NCBI GenBank assembly: GCA_964359095.1
Contig: CAYHRJ010000031.1
Coordinates: 1-11,689, forward strand
Length of the DNA stretch: 11,689 nt
Direction of reading: 5' to 3'
From: JACRJW01 sp964359095
Lineage (GTDB): Bacteria > Patescibacteriota > Patescibacteriia > UBA9934 > GWF2-40-263
Part shown: positions 5,443 through 11,689 of the stretch, piece by piece
Numbering within the stretch: position 1 is the first letter of the stretch
Layout: every line of letters begins with the position of its first letter
The notes under the pieces: model-generated
What the model was told of the DNA's origin: nothing
The model's database searches: none
The model's input: the letters and a program-made list of their open reading frames with translations, nothing else
Program-made: the position numbers and the translations under genes

Positions 5443-5709
5443 ATGCATCCCCAACAATTAACATCAATCCATGTCTCTTTGATCTTTGATCCTGGACTGG
5501 AACTCATCACCGGAAACCGTCGGATGGACATCGTCGTAAGTGAAGGAGCAACATTTTTGTTCCTGTTGCATTCGCTGTGTACGTCGTATCCCCCAATTCA
5601 GCATCTCTATCCTCCAGGGAAACTCGGCTTTCTGGTCAACGGCCTTCCACTGAAAGTAGACTCTGTGCTCCACGAAGGAGATGAAATTTTTTTCAAAGAC
5701 TGTTTGTAA
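5443..5709 (+). CDS. MoaD/ThiS-like beta-grasp protein lacking C-terminal Gly-Gly
   Basis: An 88-residue protein and the only plus-strand gene. The order of elements fits a ubiquitin-like beta-grasp fold: a first strand (IHVSLIFD), a Gly-containing turn (ITGNRR), a second strand (DIVVSEGAT), the helix LFLLHSLCTSYPPI, then LGFLVNGLPLK and VLHEGDEIFFKDCL. The 'VNG ... L.dGDEi' ending is characteristic of MoaD and ThiS sulfur carriers. Those proteins end in Gly-Gly, which is adenylated and thiocarboxylated. This protein ends in KDCL, so it should not work as a classical sulfur carrier unless the Cys takes that role. No MoeB, ThiF, MoaE or other cofactor genes are nearby. It converges on the 623-residue gene and shares a two-way terminator whose stem starts within its TAA. 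The family assignment rests on pattern and is moderately sure. Confidence 0.55.
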   Translation: MHPQQLTSIHVSLIFDPGLELITGNRRMDIVVSEGATFLFLLHSLCTSYPPIQHLYPPGKLGFLVNGLPLKVDSVLHEGDEIFFKDCL

Positions 5710-5741
5710 AACACCCTGAGTTCAATGGAAGGGTGTTTTTT
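5708..5741. terminator. Bidirectional terminator between convergent genes
   Basis: ACACCCT (5711-5717) pairs perfectly with AGGGTGT (5730-5736), and flanking A and T extend the stem to 10 bp around a 12-base loop. T6 follows on the plus strand and an A/T-rich run on the minus side. It overlaps the stop codon of the beta-grasp gene and lies just beyond the TAG of the 623-residue gene. Confidence 0.85.
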
Positions 5742-5747
5742 GTTTGC

Positions 5748-7619
5748 CTAGCGGATAACGCCGCCCCATTCGATCACCTCAAATCCATCTCGATTCGCTC
5801 GAGGGAGTCGAGCAGGTGGTTTTGAGGGCTCCGAGACTTGGAGCTCGGAGTAGTCCATCAGGATGCGGAAAATATTGTCAGGTGTGGTGGAGAGACTCAG
5901 TGGAGCAAGCGCATCCATCACCATCGTCCCATGAAAACCAATCTTGTAATACGGCGCGGCTTGCATTCGTGGCAACCAGAACTCGAGAAAGTCAGCTGTT
6001 TCGTTTTGTGTGAGATTCATTTTTAAGAGTGTCTCTCTCAGGAATGATCCAACATCACTCTTTGCTACAACCCAATAGGACTCTGGAGCAGAGTAGAGAC
6101 CGCCTCGTCCTTCCCAGAACAGATATGGATACTCAAGGCCGTCCGCGCGATTTACCAAACGACCATCTGGATATGCTGTCACGTTCCATCCGTTGTTGTA
6201 CGCAGGCTCGGTGTACGAGAACCCGCCACGCGGATTTACCCACACGCTCATGTCCGTTGTCTGTTCAGGATAAAGATAGATGACCGGCTTGCCGCACTCG
6301 GCGGGTGGAATGATTTCATCAAGCATGAACTCCACCCAACGACCAAAGGAATCTTGGAAGTAGAAGTAAGGATGTGAAAAGTCGGCATACGTTTGGGGTT
6401 CCTCCTCACTTCCAAACCTGATCGAATTAAATGCATCTGCGTAATACTCAACCTCGTAACTCGCTGGTTCATAGACGACAGTCTCCGTTCCTTTTCCAGG
6501 AGTGATTCCGACACCCACCTGTTGTAAAGCAAGCGTATCGACATCCTCTTGTGAAACGACATGTGTCACCGTCGTGAATCCGCATCCACCGACAGCGCCC
6601 TTCAAATACGTCGCGGTATTCGTAGACCCATCACTCCATCTCACATTGGGAACGCCAGTCGACGGATTTGTGTAGCCATCGTTGACCTCATTTGCAAAGA
6701 ACGGAACGATCAGATCGTAGAACAGCACACGGCCATCTTCGTCGACGAGAAAAAATTCGTTTTTCCCAACTTCGGTTTGACCTTCAAGGACCATTCCGTC
6801 TACATCGACTTTTGGATTATGGAGGTACAGCGTACTTCCGTCCGATAGTGTGACCGACTCAGTTGCACCCGTGAGCGAGATCGCTTCATCAGAATACAAT
6901 CGATGCCAGTAGCCGATAAAAGCAAATTCGTTCCCTGGTGGAGGTTCGACAAATGTGCTCTCGATCTCCAGCTCGGGAATAAATGCCTCCGTATCGATCA
7001 CATAGCCTGAAAGTTTGGCGATTTGTGACTCCGCGAGAAAACCTGACGCTGTTCCAACATAGGAACCCAACGACCAATCTAGACCTCGGGCGTGTGTATC
7101 TAAGATCACAGGAGACCCGACACCTGATGGATCTATCAGGAAATAAAACGTCTGATAATACACTCCCATGCCAGACATCGGAACGCTTGTCATCACCAGC
7201 ACCCGTCCATCGTAAACGCCGCCGATCACCGTCCCAAGTTTGTACGACCAGCGAGTCATGTCATGCGGATCCTCAGCACAAATTGCCTGTTCACCATTGG
7301 GATCGTGGTAGCACAGCGCCTCACCAAAGGCCACGTCATCTGGATACGTCGGCTGCTGATCTGGAGCGATCCAGTCGATGGTGAGCTCGCCGGTCGCTAC
7401 ATACTCAACAGGGATGATGTCTTGTGCGACCTCCTCATCAACAACCGTCTCCTCATCAACAACCGGATAGACACTATCAGTATCGTCTCGATCGTCCAGT
7501 CGGTCAGAAAAATACACACCGACCGCAAAGGCGATGACACACAGAGATCCACAAAGAATGAACGCGAACAAGGACTGAGGCGTTTTGGGTTCGTTTGGTT
7601 CAGGATGAAGGTTCATCAT
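5748..7619 (-). CDS. Membrane-anchored protein with C-terminal KPVIYLYP domain
   Basis: A 623-residue protein of unknown function. After a short polar N-terminus, residues of about 16-35 (SLFAFILCGSLCVIAFAVGV) form one membrane segment. An acidic Asp/Glu-rich spacer follows (about 40-70), including a duplicated VVDEE unit, and the rest is probably extracytoplasmic. The middle is beta-rich with several Cys. The last 182 residues (442-623) begin CGKPVIYLYPE and contain GWNVTAYPDGRL and YPYLFWEG. I know this combination as a conserved but uncharacterised domain of CPR-type and other surface proteins; no enzymatic motif is apparent. The ATG at 7619 (a second at 7616) lies inside the 3' end of the Memo-CapA gene, overlapping by 20 bases, so translation is probably coupled. 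No Shine-Dalgarno site is visible. It is the last gene before the bidirectional terminator. Confidence 0.8.
   Translation of the reverse strand: MMNLHPEPNEPKTPQSLFAFILCGSLCVIAFAVGVYFSDRLDDRDDTDSVYPVVDEETVVDEEVAQDIIPVEYVATGELTIDWIAPDQQPTYPDDVAFGEALCYHDPNGEQAICAEDPHDMTRWSYKLGTVIGGVYDGRVLVMTSVPMSGMGVYYQTFYFLIDPSGVGSPVILDTHARGLDWSLGSYVGTASGFLAESQIAKLSGYVIDTEAFIPELEIESTFVEPPPGNEFAFIGYWHRLYSDEAISLTGATESVTLSDGSTLYLHNPKVDVDGMVLEGQTEVGKNEFFLVDEDGRVLFYDLIVPFFANEVNDGYTNPSTGVPNVRWSDGSTNTATYLKGAVGGCGFTTVTHVVSQEDVDTLALQQVGVGITPGKGTETVVYEPASYEVEYYADAFNSIRFGSEEEPQTYADFSHPYFYFQDSFGRWVEFMLDEIIPPAECGKPVIYLYPEQTTDMSVWVNPRGGFSYTEPAYNNGWNVTAYPDGRLVNRADGLEYPYLFWEGRGGLYSAPESYWVVAKSDVGSFLRETLLKMNLTQNETADFLEFWLPRMQAAPYYKIGFHGTMVMDALAPLSLSTTPDNIFRILMDYSELQVSEPSKPPARLPRANRDGFEVIEWGGVIR
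7431..7466 (-). repeat. Two-copy 18-bp tandem repeat in the acidic spacer
   Basis: CTCCTCATCAACAACCGT (7431-7448) is followed by a copy differing at one base (7449-7466). The minus strand encodes repeated VVDEE units in the linker after the membrane anchor of the 623-residue protein. In-frame unit length means copy changes would only lengthen or shorten the linker. Confidence 0.85.
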
Positions 7620-9168
7620 AAAAAATGGTTATTGGGTTTGTTGAAATATTTCGATCGAAAAGAAGCTGTTCAGCTTCTTCGTCCGACATCGGCGTAGGCT
7701 GTCCACCCATCGTCGAAACTGATGACAAATAAAGTGTAGCATTATCCGTGCCTAGGATCACGCCAAGCGTCATCCCTTTGACAGTCTCGTCGAACTCTTG
7801 GTCAAAGATGAAATTCCCAAGTGAGTAGATGACTGGCACGTTGTCGACCACTTCGATTCCTTGCACGACGTGTGGATGCGCACCGACGATCAAGTCTGCA
7901 CCTGCCGTGATCATGGCCGCTGCCATCTCCCGCTGATGATCTTGTGGAGCCGTGACATACTCCTCGCCCCAGTGCGGCATCACGATAACAAATCGACCAG
8001 CCTCAGCCTCGATAATTGGGGTCAGGTCGGGAATCGGGAATCCAAACTGATGATAACCGATCAGACTGATTTCCAAATCACAACCAAATTCGTCACAGAC
8101 GTCATACCGATACACATCGTCGCTTGAATTATAGCCGCCAAACCATTCGATACCAAGATCCGTAAGACGATCTCGAGTTTCCTGCTCACCCTCTGCTCCG
8201 TAATCATCCGCGTGGTTATTAGCGAGGCTCACAACCTCGATGAACGGCTTGATCGCTTCTACAAACTCTGGCGCAAAGGTGAAGATGAACGGCGGTTCGT
8301 GCGTCATGAGACTCTCTTTCTCACTGATTGTCCCCTCGAGATTCGCGATCCTGAGCGTGGATCCTTGTAAGTAACGCGTGACGTTCTCCCATGGATAATC
8401 GACGCCATACTCTTCGATCTTTGTCCGCACTCCACGATCGAGCATCACGTCGCCGACGAAATGCAAACTCACAAATGGATCATGAACTGGATCGCCTTCT
8501 TGAAAATAGCCGAGGATGTGGCTGGTGTTCTCTTTCCAATCCGTCGTTGCTCCCATCGAAAGAGAAGATCCGTGGTGAGTCTGTGTGAAGGTCTGCGTGC
8601 CACGCAAACGGTTTACTTCAAACAGNNNNNNNNNNNNNNNNNNNNNNNNNNNNNNNNNNNNNNNNNNNNNNNNNNNNNNNNNNNNNNNNNNNNNNNNNNN
8701 NNNNNNNNNNNNNNNNNNNNNNNNNGGCTCAAGCGAGAGATCGGGAACGGCGGCGCGCAGGGCATCGACCGCGTCCTCATCAACACGCAGCTCACCACCA
8801 GGTGTGTCCCACGAACCGTACGTCGTCTGCATGGCGAAACGTCCTTGCGAGAAATGATTGGGTGAAAGAATCACGACGGTCTTCTCATCACCCGTACCGA
8901 GCGCAGCAAATACCTGAGCGATCTTGTCAGCGACGAGCAGGTGATGCGCAACGATCGCACTGCGTGCTCCTGTTCTCTCAATCGATGCAGCTGTTTTGTT
9001 CGCACGCTCATACAGCGACTCAGCTGTGTAGCCGTACGAAAAAACCGATCCACTATCTGATTCGGTTTGTGTGCTCTCATCTATTTCTGAGAAACCCCCC
9101 ACGATCATCCCAAACAAAAAAGCGGCAAGAACGCCGAAAAACAGAAACCAGATCCGAGAGCGTTTCAT
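7600..9168 (-). CDS. Membrane-anchored Memo (AmmeMemoRadiSam B) - CapA fusion, gapped
   Basis: A fusion of two domains behind one N-terminal membrane segment (residues of about 7-25). Residues of about 50-147 match the Memo/AMMECR-linked family B: AIVAHHLLVADKIAQ (His75/His76, in place of the family PHAGY His) and VVILSPNHFSQGR (His105) plus the TPGGELRVD strand. In human Memo1 two such His and one Cys bind iron; the Cys should fall in the assembly gap. After the gap a Memo-like tail precedes a CapA/PgsA-type metallophosphatase-like domain with FVGDVMLDRGV, IANLEGTISE, SLANNHADDYG, MPHWGEEY, LIVGAHPHVVQG and YSLGNFIFDQ. CapA-family proteins act in polyglutamate or surface-polymer export; the role here is unknown. 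ATG at 9168 overlaps the upstream TGA (ATGA, four bases), so coupling is likely. The frame is continuous over 100 N, but the number is a placeholder and the length is uncertain. Confidence 0.85.
   Translation of the reverse strand: MKRSRIWFLFFGVLAAFLFGMIVGGFSEIDESTQTESDSGSVFSYGYTAESLYERANKTAASIERTGARSAIVAHHLLVADKIAQVFAALGTGDEKTVVILSPNHFSQGRFAMQTTYGSWDTPGGELRVDEDAVDALRAAVPDLSLEXXXXXXXXXXXXXXXXXXXXXXXXXXXXXXXXXXLFEVNRLRGTQTFTQTHHGSSLSMGATTDWKENTSHILGYFQEGDPVHDPFVSLHFVGDVMLDRGVRTKIEEYGVDYPWENVTRYLQGSTLRIANLEGTISEKESLMTHEPPFIFTFAPEFVEAIKPFIEVVSLANNHADDYGAEGEQETRDRLTDLGIEWFGGYNSSDDVYRYDVCDEFGCDLEISLIGYHQFGFPIPDLTPIIEAEAGRFVIVMPHWGEEYVTAPQDHQREMAAAMITAGADLIVGAHPHVVQGIEVVDNVPVIYSLGNFIFDQEFDETVKGMTLGVILGTDNATLYLSSVSTMGGQPTPMSDEEAEQLLFDRNISTNPITIFYDEPSS
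8626..8725. other. Assembly gap (100 N)
   Basis: Exactly 100 undetermined bases lie inside the Memo part of the fusion gene. A round 100 is the usual placeholder for a gap of unknown size. The flanking Memo segments lack the middle of the family (EHS strand, SSD/HYG region and the metal Cys), which needs well over the 33 residues the gap would provide. Confidence 0.97.
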
Positions 9169-10112
9169 AGAATGGGGTCAGGTCGGACTACGGACTTTTT
9201 GATGAGTGGTATGATTTCTTTACGCATAATGATTCCCTCACGAACGGCGGTGTTCCCCGTGAACGTCACTCCGAGAGCCTCAGTGAGAAGCGCTTGTGCA
9301 ACCGAATCGGCTGTCACGAACCGGTTGAGCTTTTTTTCAATATCTAGAACCGTCAAAAAAATAACATCAAGCTTGTTTTGTTCACGCAGCCGATCGAGGA
9401 TCTCCAAGATCTCGTCATAACGATTTACAACCAGTGACTCTGACCCAACCATCTCAAGTTGAACGATTCCCAGACGCTTGTCACCCATTTCAAAAATCGC
9501 GGTCTCGATATCCATGGCTTGCTCAAGTTTTTCACCGGTGAAATCGGACTTGGCAGCAAACATGTCATGAACAAATGACTCTGACAAAGGAGCAATCTCA
9601 TGCAACCACTTCATCATTAAGTGATCTCGATCTGTTGTCGTGCTCGCCTGAAAGTTTTGCGTATTCGAAATAATCGCCGCCTGCAATAATTGCGCCGACT
9701 TCGTGCTTGGCAAAAAATTCTGCTCATGAAACTTTTCTGCCACCAACGTCGCTGCCGCGCCAACAAGTTCAACTTGAACCTTCGCATGCGCAAACAGATG
9801 TGCGTCATTCATCTGTCTGTGATCGATGACTTCGATCACCTGTTCAGGTACCAGTCGTCCCTCAAAATGAACCAGCTCGCTCGCGTCCAGAATAATCACT
9901 CGTTCGTCTTGCGCAAATGATTCTCGATCAGCCGGACGTGGAACCTCGAGTATCGACAAAGCAAACTCCGCCTCAACCGTAGGATGCCCCATCAAACAGA
10001 CCATGGCTGACGTGCCTGTTGCGTTTAGAAGCTCAGCATAAGCTACCGCACACGCAACACCATCAAGATCAGGATCAACGTAGCTGGTCGTAAAGATTGG
10101 TTTCATAAACAT
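9165..10112 (-). CDS. DHH-DHHA2 protein related to family II inorganic pyrophosphatase, altered active site
   Basis: A 315-residue protein, close to the usual 300-310 of manganese-dependent family II pyrophosphatases. Motif I is SYVDPDLDG (Asp15, Asp17), motif II VIILDASE (Asp76), motif III VIDHRQ (Asp97, His98), motif IV IISNTQNF (Asn140), and the C-terminal DHHA2 domain keeps MRKEI (Arg297, Lys298). Compared with the family pattern GHxNPDxD, DHN, DHH and SDT, the first His is Tyr11, the second His of DHH is Arg99 and the Asp of SDT is Asn140. The first and last are metal ligands in the characterised enzymes. The fold is therefore secure but pyrophosphate hydrolysis is doubtful; a changed substrate or a regulatory role is possible. 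ATG at 10112 (MFMKP, another Met at 10106) follows a weak GAGAG. Its TGA overlaps the ATG of the Memo-CapA gene. Confidence 0.85.
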   Translation of the reverse strand: MFMKPIFTTSYVDPDLDGVACAVAYAELLNATGTSAMVCLMGHPTVEAEFALSILEVPRPADRESFAQDERVIILDASELVHFEGRLVPEQVIEVIDHRQMNDAHLFAHAKVQVELVGAAATLVAEKFHEQNFLPSTKSAQLLQAAIISNTQNFQASTTTDRDHLMMKWLHEIAPLSESFVHDMFAAKSDFTGEKLEQAMDIETAIFEMGDKRLGIVQLEMVGSESLVVNRYDEILEILDRLREQNKLDVIFLTVLDIEKKLNRFVTADSVAQALLTEALGVTFTGNTAVREGIIMRKEIIPLIKKSVVRPDPIL

Positions 10113-10158
10113 CGTCGCTCTCAGTCAACATTTTTTCCATCAACTAAACTAGTAATAC

Positions 10159-10845
10159 TCACGCAACATCATACTTCAGATGCAAATACGAATCTTTCAA
10201 CACCTCACTCTTTACGAGTCTCAACACTTTCAACTGCGACAACTCTGCTGGTGTATGCAAAGCTTCTCCGTCAATGAGTGTCGGCGTTGTGTTTCCACCT
10301 ACCACCAAAGGTGCCACGACGATGGAGAGATGATCAACAAGGCCACTTCGAATGAATGTCGCATTCAATGTCCCACCAGATTGGATCGTCATCCGATCAA
10401 TGGCGAACTCTGTTTTCAATCGTGAAAAAAGATCCTCGAAATCAATATGACCTTCGTAAGGAATCAAAACAACATTGTCGTGTTCCGGCAGGAATGCAGG
10501 TTGCTGATGATTTGTCGTGACTAGATACAACGTTTTCACCCATTTTGAAAGATACTCGATACCACTCCTGGTCAGATGCGTTTTGTTATCGATAATAACA
10601 AAACTCACTGGAATTTTGGTTGGCTCATCTGTTCTCTCATTCACACCGATTTTTGCCATGACTCGACCAGTGTTGAGAGAAAACAAGTCGGTCTGTTGCT
10701 CGAGTGTGTAGTACTGCTGAAGACCTTCTTTGATTCCAACAACCTCTCGTAAATCACGATCGAAATCCAAGGCGTCTGTATCGCCGGTAGAAATTTTGCC
10801 ATCGACAGACATGAGCATGAAGAGGGTTGTTTCTGGTCGGTTCAT
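10159..10845 (-). CDS. RibD C-terminal/DHFR-like reductase
   Basis: A 228-residue single-domain protein of the RibD-C superfamily, which includes NADPH-dependent diaminohydroxy-ribosylaminopyrimidine reductases and DHFR. It opens with the typical LFMLMSVDGKISTG strand and loop, and near residue 150 has TIQSGGTLNATFIRSGLVDH followed by IVVAPLVVGGNTTPTLIDG, the NADPH-binding region. The usual Glu-Gly-Gly reads Ser-Gly-Gly. No RibD deaminase domain is fused and no other riboflavin gene is nearby, so a stand-alone reductase of unknown substrate is the safest call. The ATG at 10845 comes two bases after the AbiEii-like stop, so the genes are co-transcribed. It is separated from the DHH gene by 46 bases without a clear promoter or terminator. 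Confidence 0.8.
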   Translation of the reverse strand: MNRPETTLFMLMSVDGKISTGDTDALDFDRDLREVVGIKEGLQQYYTLEQQTDLFSLNTGRVMAKIGVNERTDEPTKIPVSFVIIDNKTHLTRSGIEYLSKWVKTLYLVTTNHQQPAFLPEHDNVVLIPYEGHIDFEDLFSRLKTEFAIDRMTIQSGGTLNATFIRSGLVDHLSIVVAPLVVGGNTTPTLIDGEALHTPAELSQLKVLRLVKSEVLKDSYLHLKYDVA

Positions 10846-10847
10846 AC

Positions 10848-11504
10848 TTACAAAAAAATATCAGTCTTTAATTTTATTGCTTCCTCAAGAAAAAAAACTT
10901 TCCAGACACGTGGATCGAGCTCGATAAGCAGGCGAGGATAATCCGGAGCTTCCTCAGCTTTCACAAACTGTGTCCCTAACTGAACGGGATCAATATGCCA
11001 GTCAAACTTTGCCTTTGCCTTCATGATCAGATCGGAAATCGTGAATCCTGCTTTTTGGCAGATGAGATAGAGATCAATGTAATCACGCGCCTTTGTCCGT
11101 TGATAAATCGTGAACAGTTTATTGACGGCGATGTCGAGCAAGCTGTCGAGCTCGATTCCATACTCCTTCGCCCCATGTTCGATCCGCGGGAATGGAAAGT
11201 ACGTGAACTCCATCTTGAGGACTCCACTCTCGAACTGTAAAAAAAATAAATTTCGATTGAGGCTCGACTGAAAGTCGATTGAGGTAAAACCCAACTCCTG
11301 CTTCGTGTCACGAAAAAAGACGTTCAGAGCCGCAGGATCGATTTCCTCCTCAGAAAAAAAATCCAAATCCTCGGAATAGCGATGCTGTAAATAAAAAGCT
11401 GCCAGCGGGGTTCCGCCGGTGAGATAAAATTGTTTTGTCATGGACGGATTCTTTCCGATCAACTGAAGAACCGCGACCTGATCTTTTGTCAAAATCTCAA
11501 CCAT
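10848..11504 (-). CDS. AbiEii/AbiGii-type nucleotidyltransferase (toxin-like)
   Basis: A 218-residue protein of the nucleotidyltransferase AbiEii/AbiGii family, whose characterised members are toxins that inactivate targets such as tRNA by adding nucleotides. The active-site block reads FYLTGGTPLAAFYLQHRYSE (Gly30-Gly31-Thr32, then His41, Arg42) followed by DLDFFS with Asp46 and Asp48 as metal ligands. Downstream, VNKLFTIYQRTKARDYIDLY supplies the conserved Lys and the RDxxD segment. All key residues look intact. The ATG at 11504 overlaps the stop of the preceding partial gene by eight bases, typical of an antitoxin-toxin pair. The bases before the ATG are pyrimidine-rich (CCTCCTTCTTC), so there is no Shine-Dalgarno site and translation probably depends on coupling. 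It is followed at two bases by the reductase gene. Confidence 0.85.
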   Translation of the reverse strand: MVEILTKDQVAVLQLIGKNPSMTKQFYLTGGTPLAAFYLQHRYSEDLDFFSEEEIDPAALNVFFRDTKQELGFTSIDFQSSLNRNLFFLQFESGVLKMEFTYFPFPRIEHGAKEYGIELDSLLDIAVNKLFTIYQRTKARDYIDLYLICQKAGFTISDLIMKAKAKFDWHIDPVQLGTQFVKAEEAPDYPRLLIELDPRVWKVFFLEEAIKLKTDIFL

Positions 11505-11689
11505 GAAGAAGGAGGTTTAAAAACTTGCGACGACCTGGATCAAGTTCAAGACGATCCCAGTACTTTCTCAAATCGCTTTCCTGAATTTTCCCTCCATCCA
11601 AACCAAAATTTACCAGTTGTTCGATCTTCCAAATGGCGTATTTCTCTGGATCTTTTTGGAGCTGTGTGGTGTCCGTAGACCAGTTATAC
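11497..11689 (-). CDS. Small hypothetical protein, candidate antitoxin partner (partial)
   Basis: The minus strand enters the window in frame and gives 63 residues before TGA at 11499-11497: YNWSTDTTQLQKDPEKYAIW, then KIEQLVNFGLDGGKIQESDL, then RKYWDRLELDPGRRKFLNLL and LHG. The start lies beyond the window. It is charged and mostly helical, with no helix-turn-helix or membrane segment. It does not resemble the winged-helix AbiEi antitoxin. The 'W.tDt..L' opening and 'GxxxxxxxLrkyW' part recall short DUF6922-like proteins that precede AbiEii-type genes, but this is from memory. The eight-base overlap with the AbiEii-like gene makes an antitoxin or accessory role plausible. Confidence 0.65.
   Translation of the reverse strand, partial: YNWSTDTTQLQKDPEKYAIWKIEQLVNFGLDGGKIQESDLRKYWDRLELDPGRRKFLNLLLHG

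Noticed and set aside
11430..11678. 82-codon plus-strand reading frame at the right edge.
   Set aside because: It is antisense to the AbiEii-like gene and its overlapping partner, which together have much better support.

Overview
The window looks like a stretch of a Patescibacteria (CPR, Parcubacteria-like) genome. This is an inference from several hints: short lineage-type hypothetical proteins, DUF5678 next to a retropepsin-like gene, a Memo-CapA fusion, a C-terminal domain with the KPVIYLYP signature, and almost no Shine-Dalgarno sequences. The code appears standard: TGA ends at least four well-delimited genes, one of them inside an ATGA overlap. A run of exactly 100 N (8626-8725) points to a scaffolded draft assembly.

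Layout. All genes but one read on the minus strand. From the left: the 5' 100 codons of tuf (EF-Tu) with a promoter; a small Phd-like hypothetical gene with a near-consensus promoter that should give an almost leaderless mRNA and with a palindromic REP-like element inside its coding sequence; and a gene-poor stretch (881-1223) holding that promoter, a hairpin and a terminator. Next comes a two-gene unit (2976 to 1224) of an internally repeated acidic/alanine-rich protein and a zinc-ribbon plus aminoglycoside-phosphotransferase-like kinase, driven by a promoter whose -35/-10 spacer contains a G10 homopolymer. Next is a DUF5678-like gene overlapping a retropepsin-like protease gene that carries an in-frame TGA, then a 523-aa MORC/Hsp90-type GHKL ATPase. 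Four hairpin-plus-T terminators (about 1180, 3068, 3780, 5725) separate these units cleanly.

The only plus-strand gene (5443-5709) is a MoaD/ThiS-like beta-grasp protein without the terminal Gly-Gly. It converges on a minus-strand block from 11689 to 5748 packed with overlaps or short gaps: a partial small gene (candidate antitoxin partner), an AbiEii-type nucleotidyltransferase, a RibD-C/DHFR-like reductase, a DHH-DHHA2 protein related to family II pyrophosphatases with altered metal ligands, a membrane-anchored Memo-CapA fusion, and a 623-residue membrane-anchored protein. The close spacing suggests co-transcription, but the functions do not form one recognisable pathway.

The most interesting signals are the poly-G promoter spacer (a candidate phase-variable switch of the kinase operon), the nonsense codon in the protease gene, the in-frame palindromic repeat at 514-547, and the degenerate active site of the DHH protein. 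No rRNA, tRNA, CRISPR array or transposase was seen.
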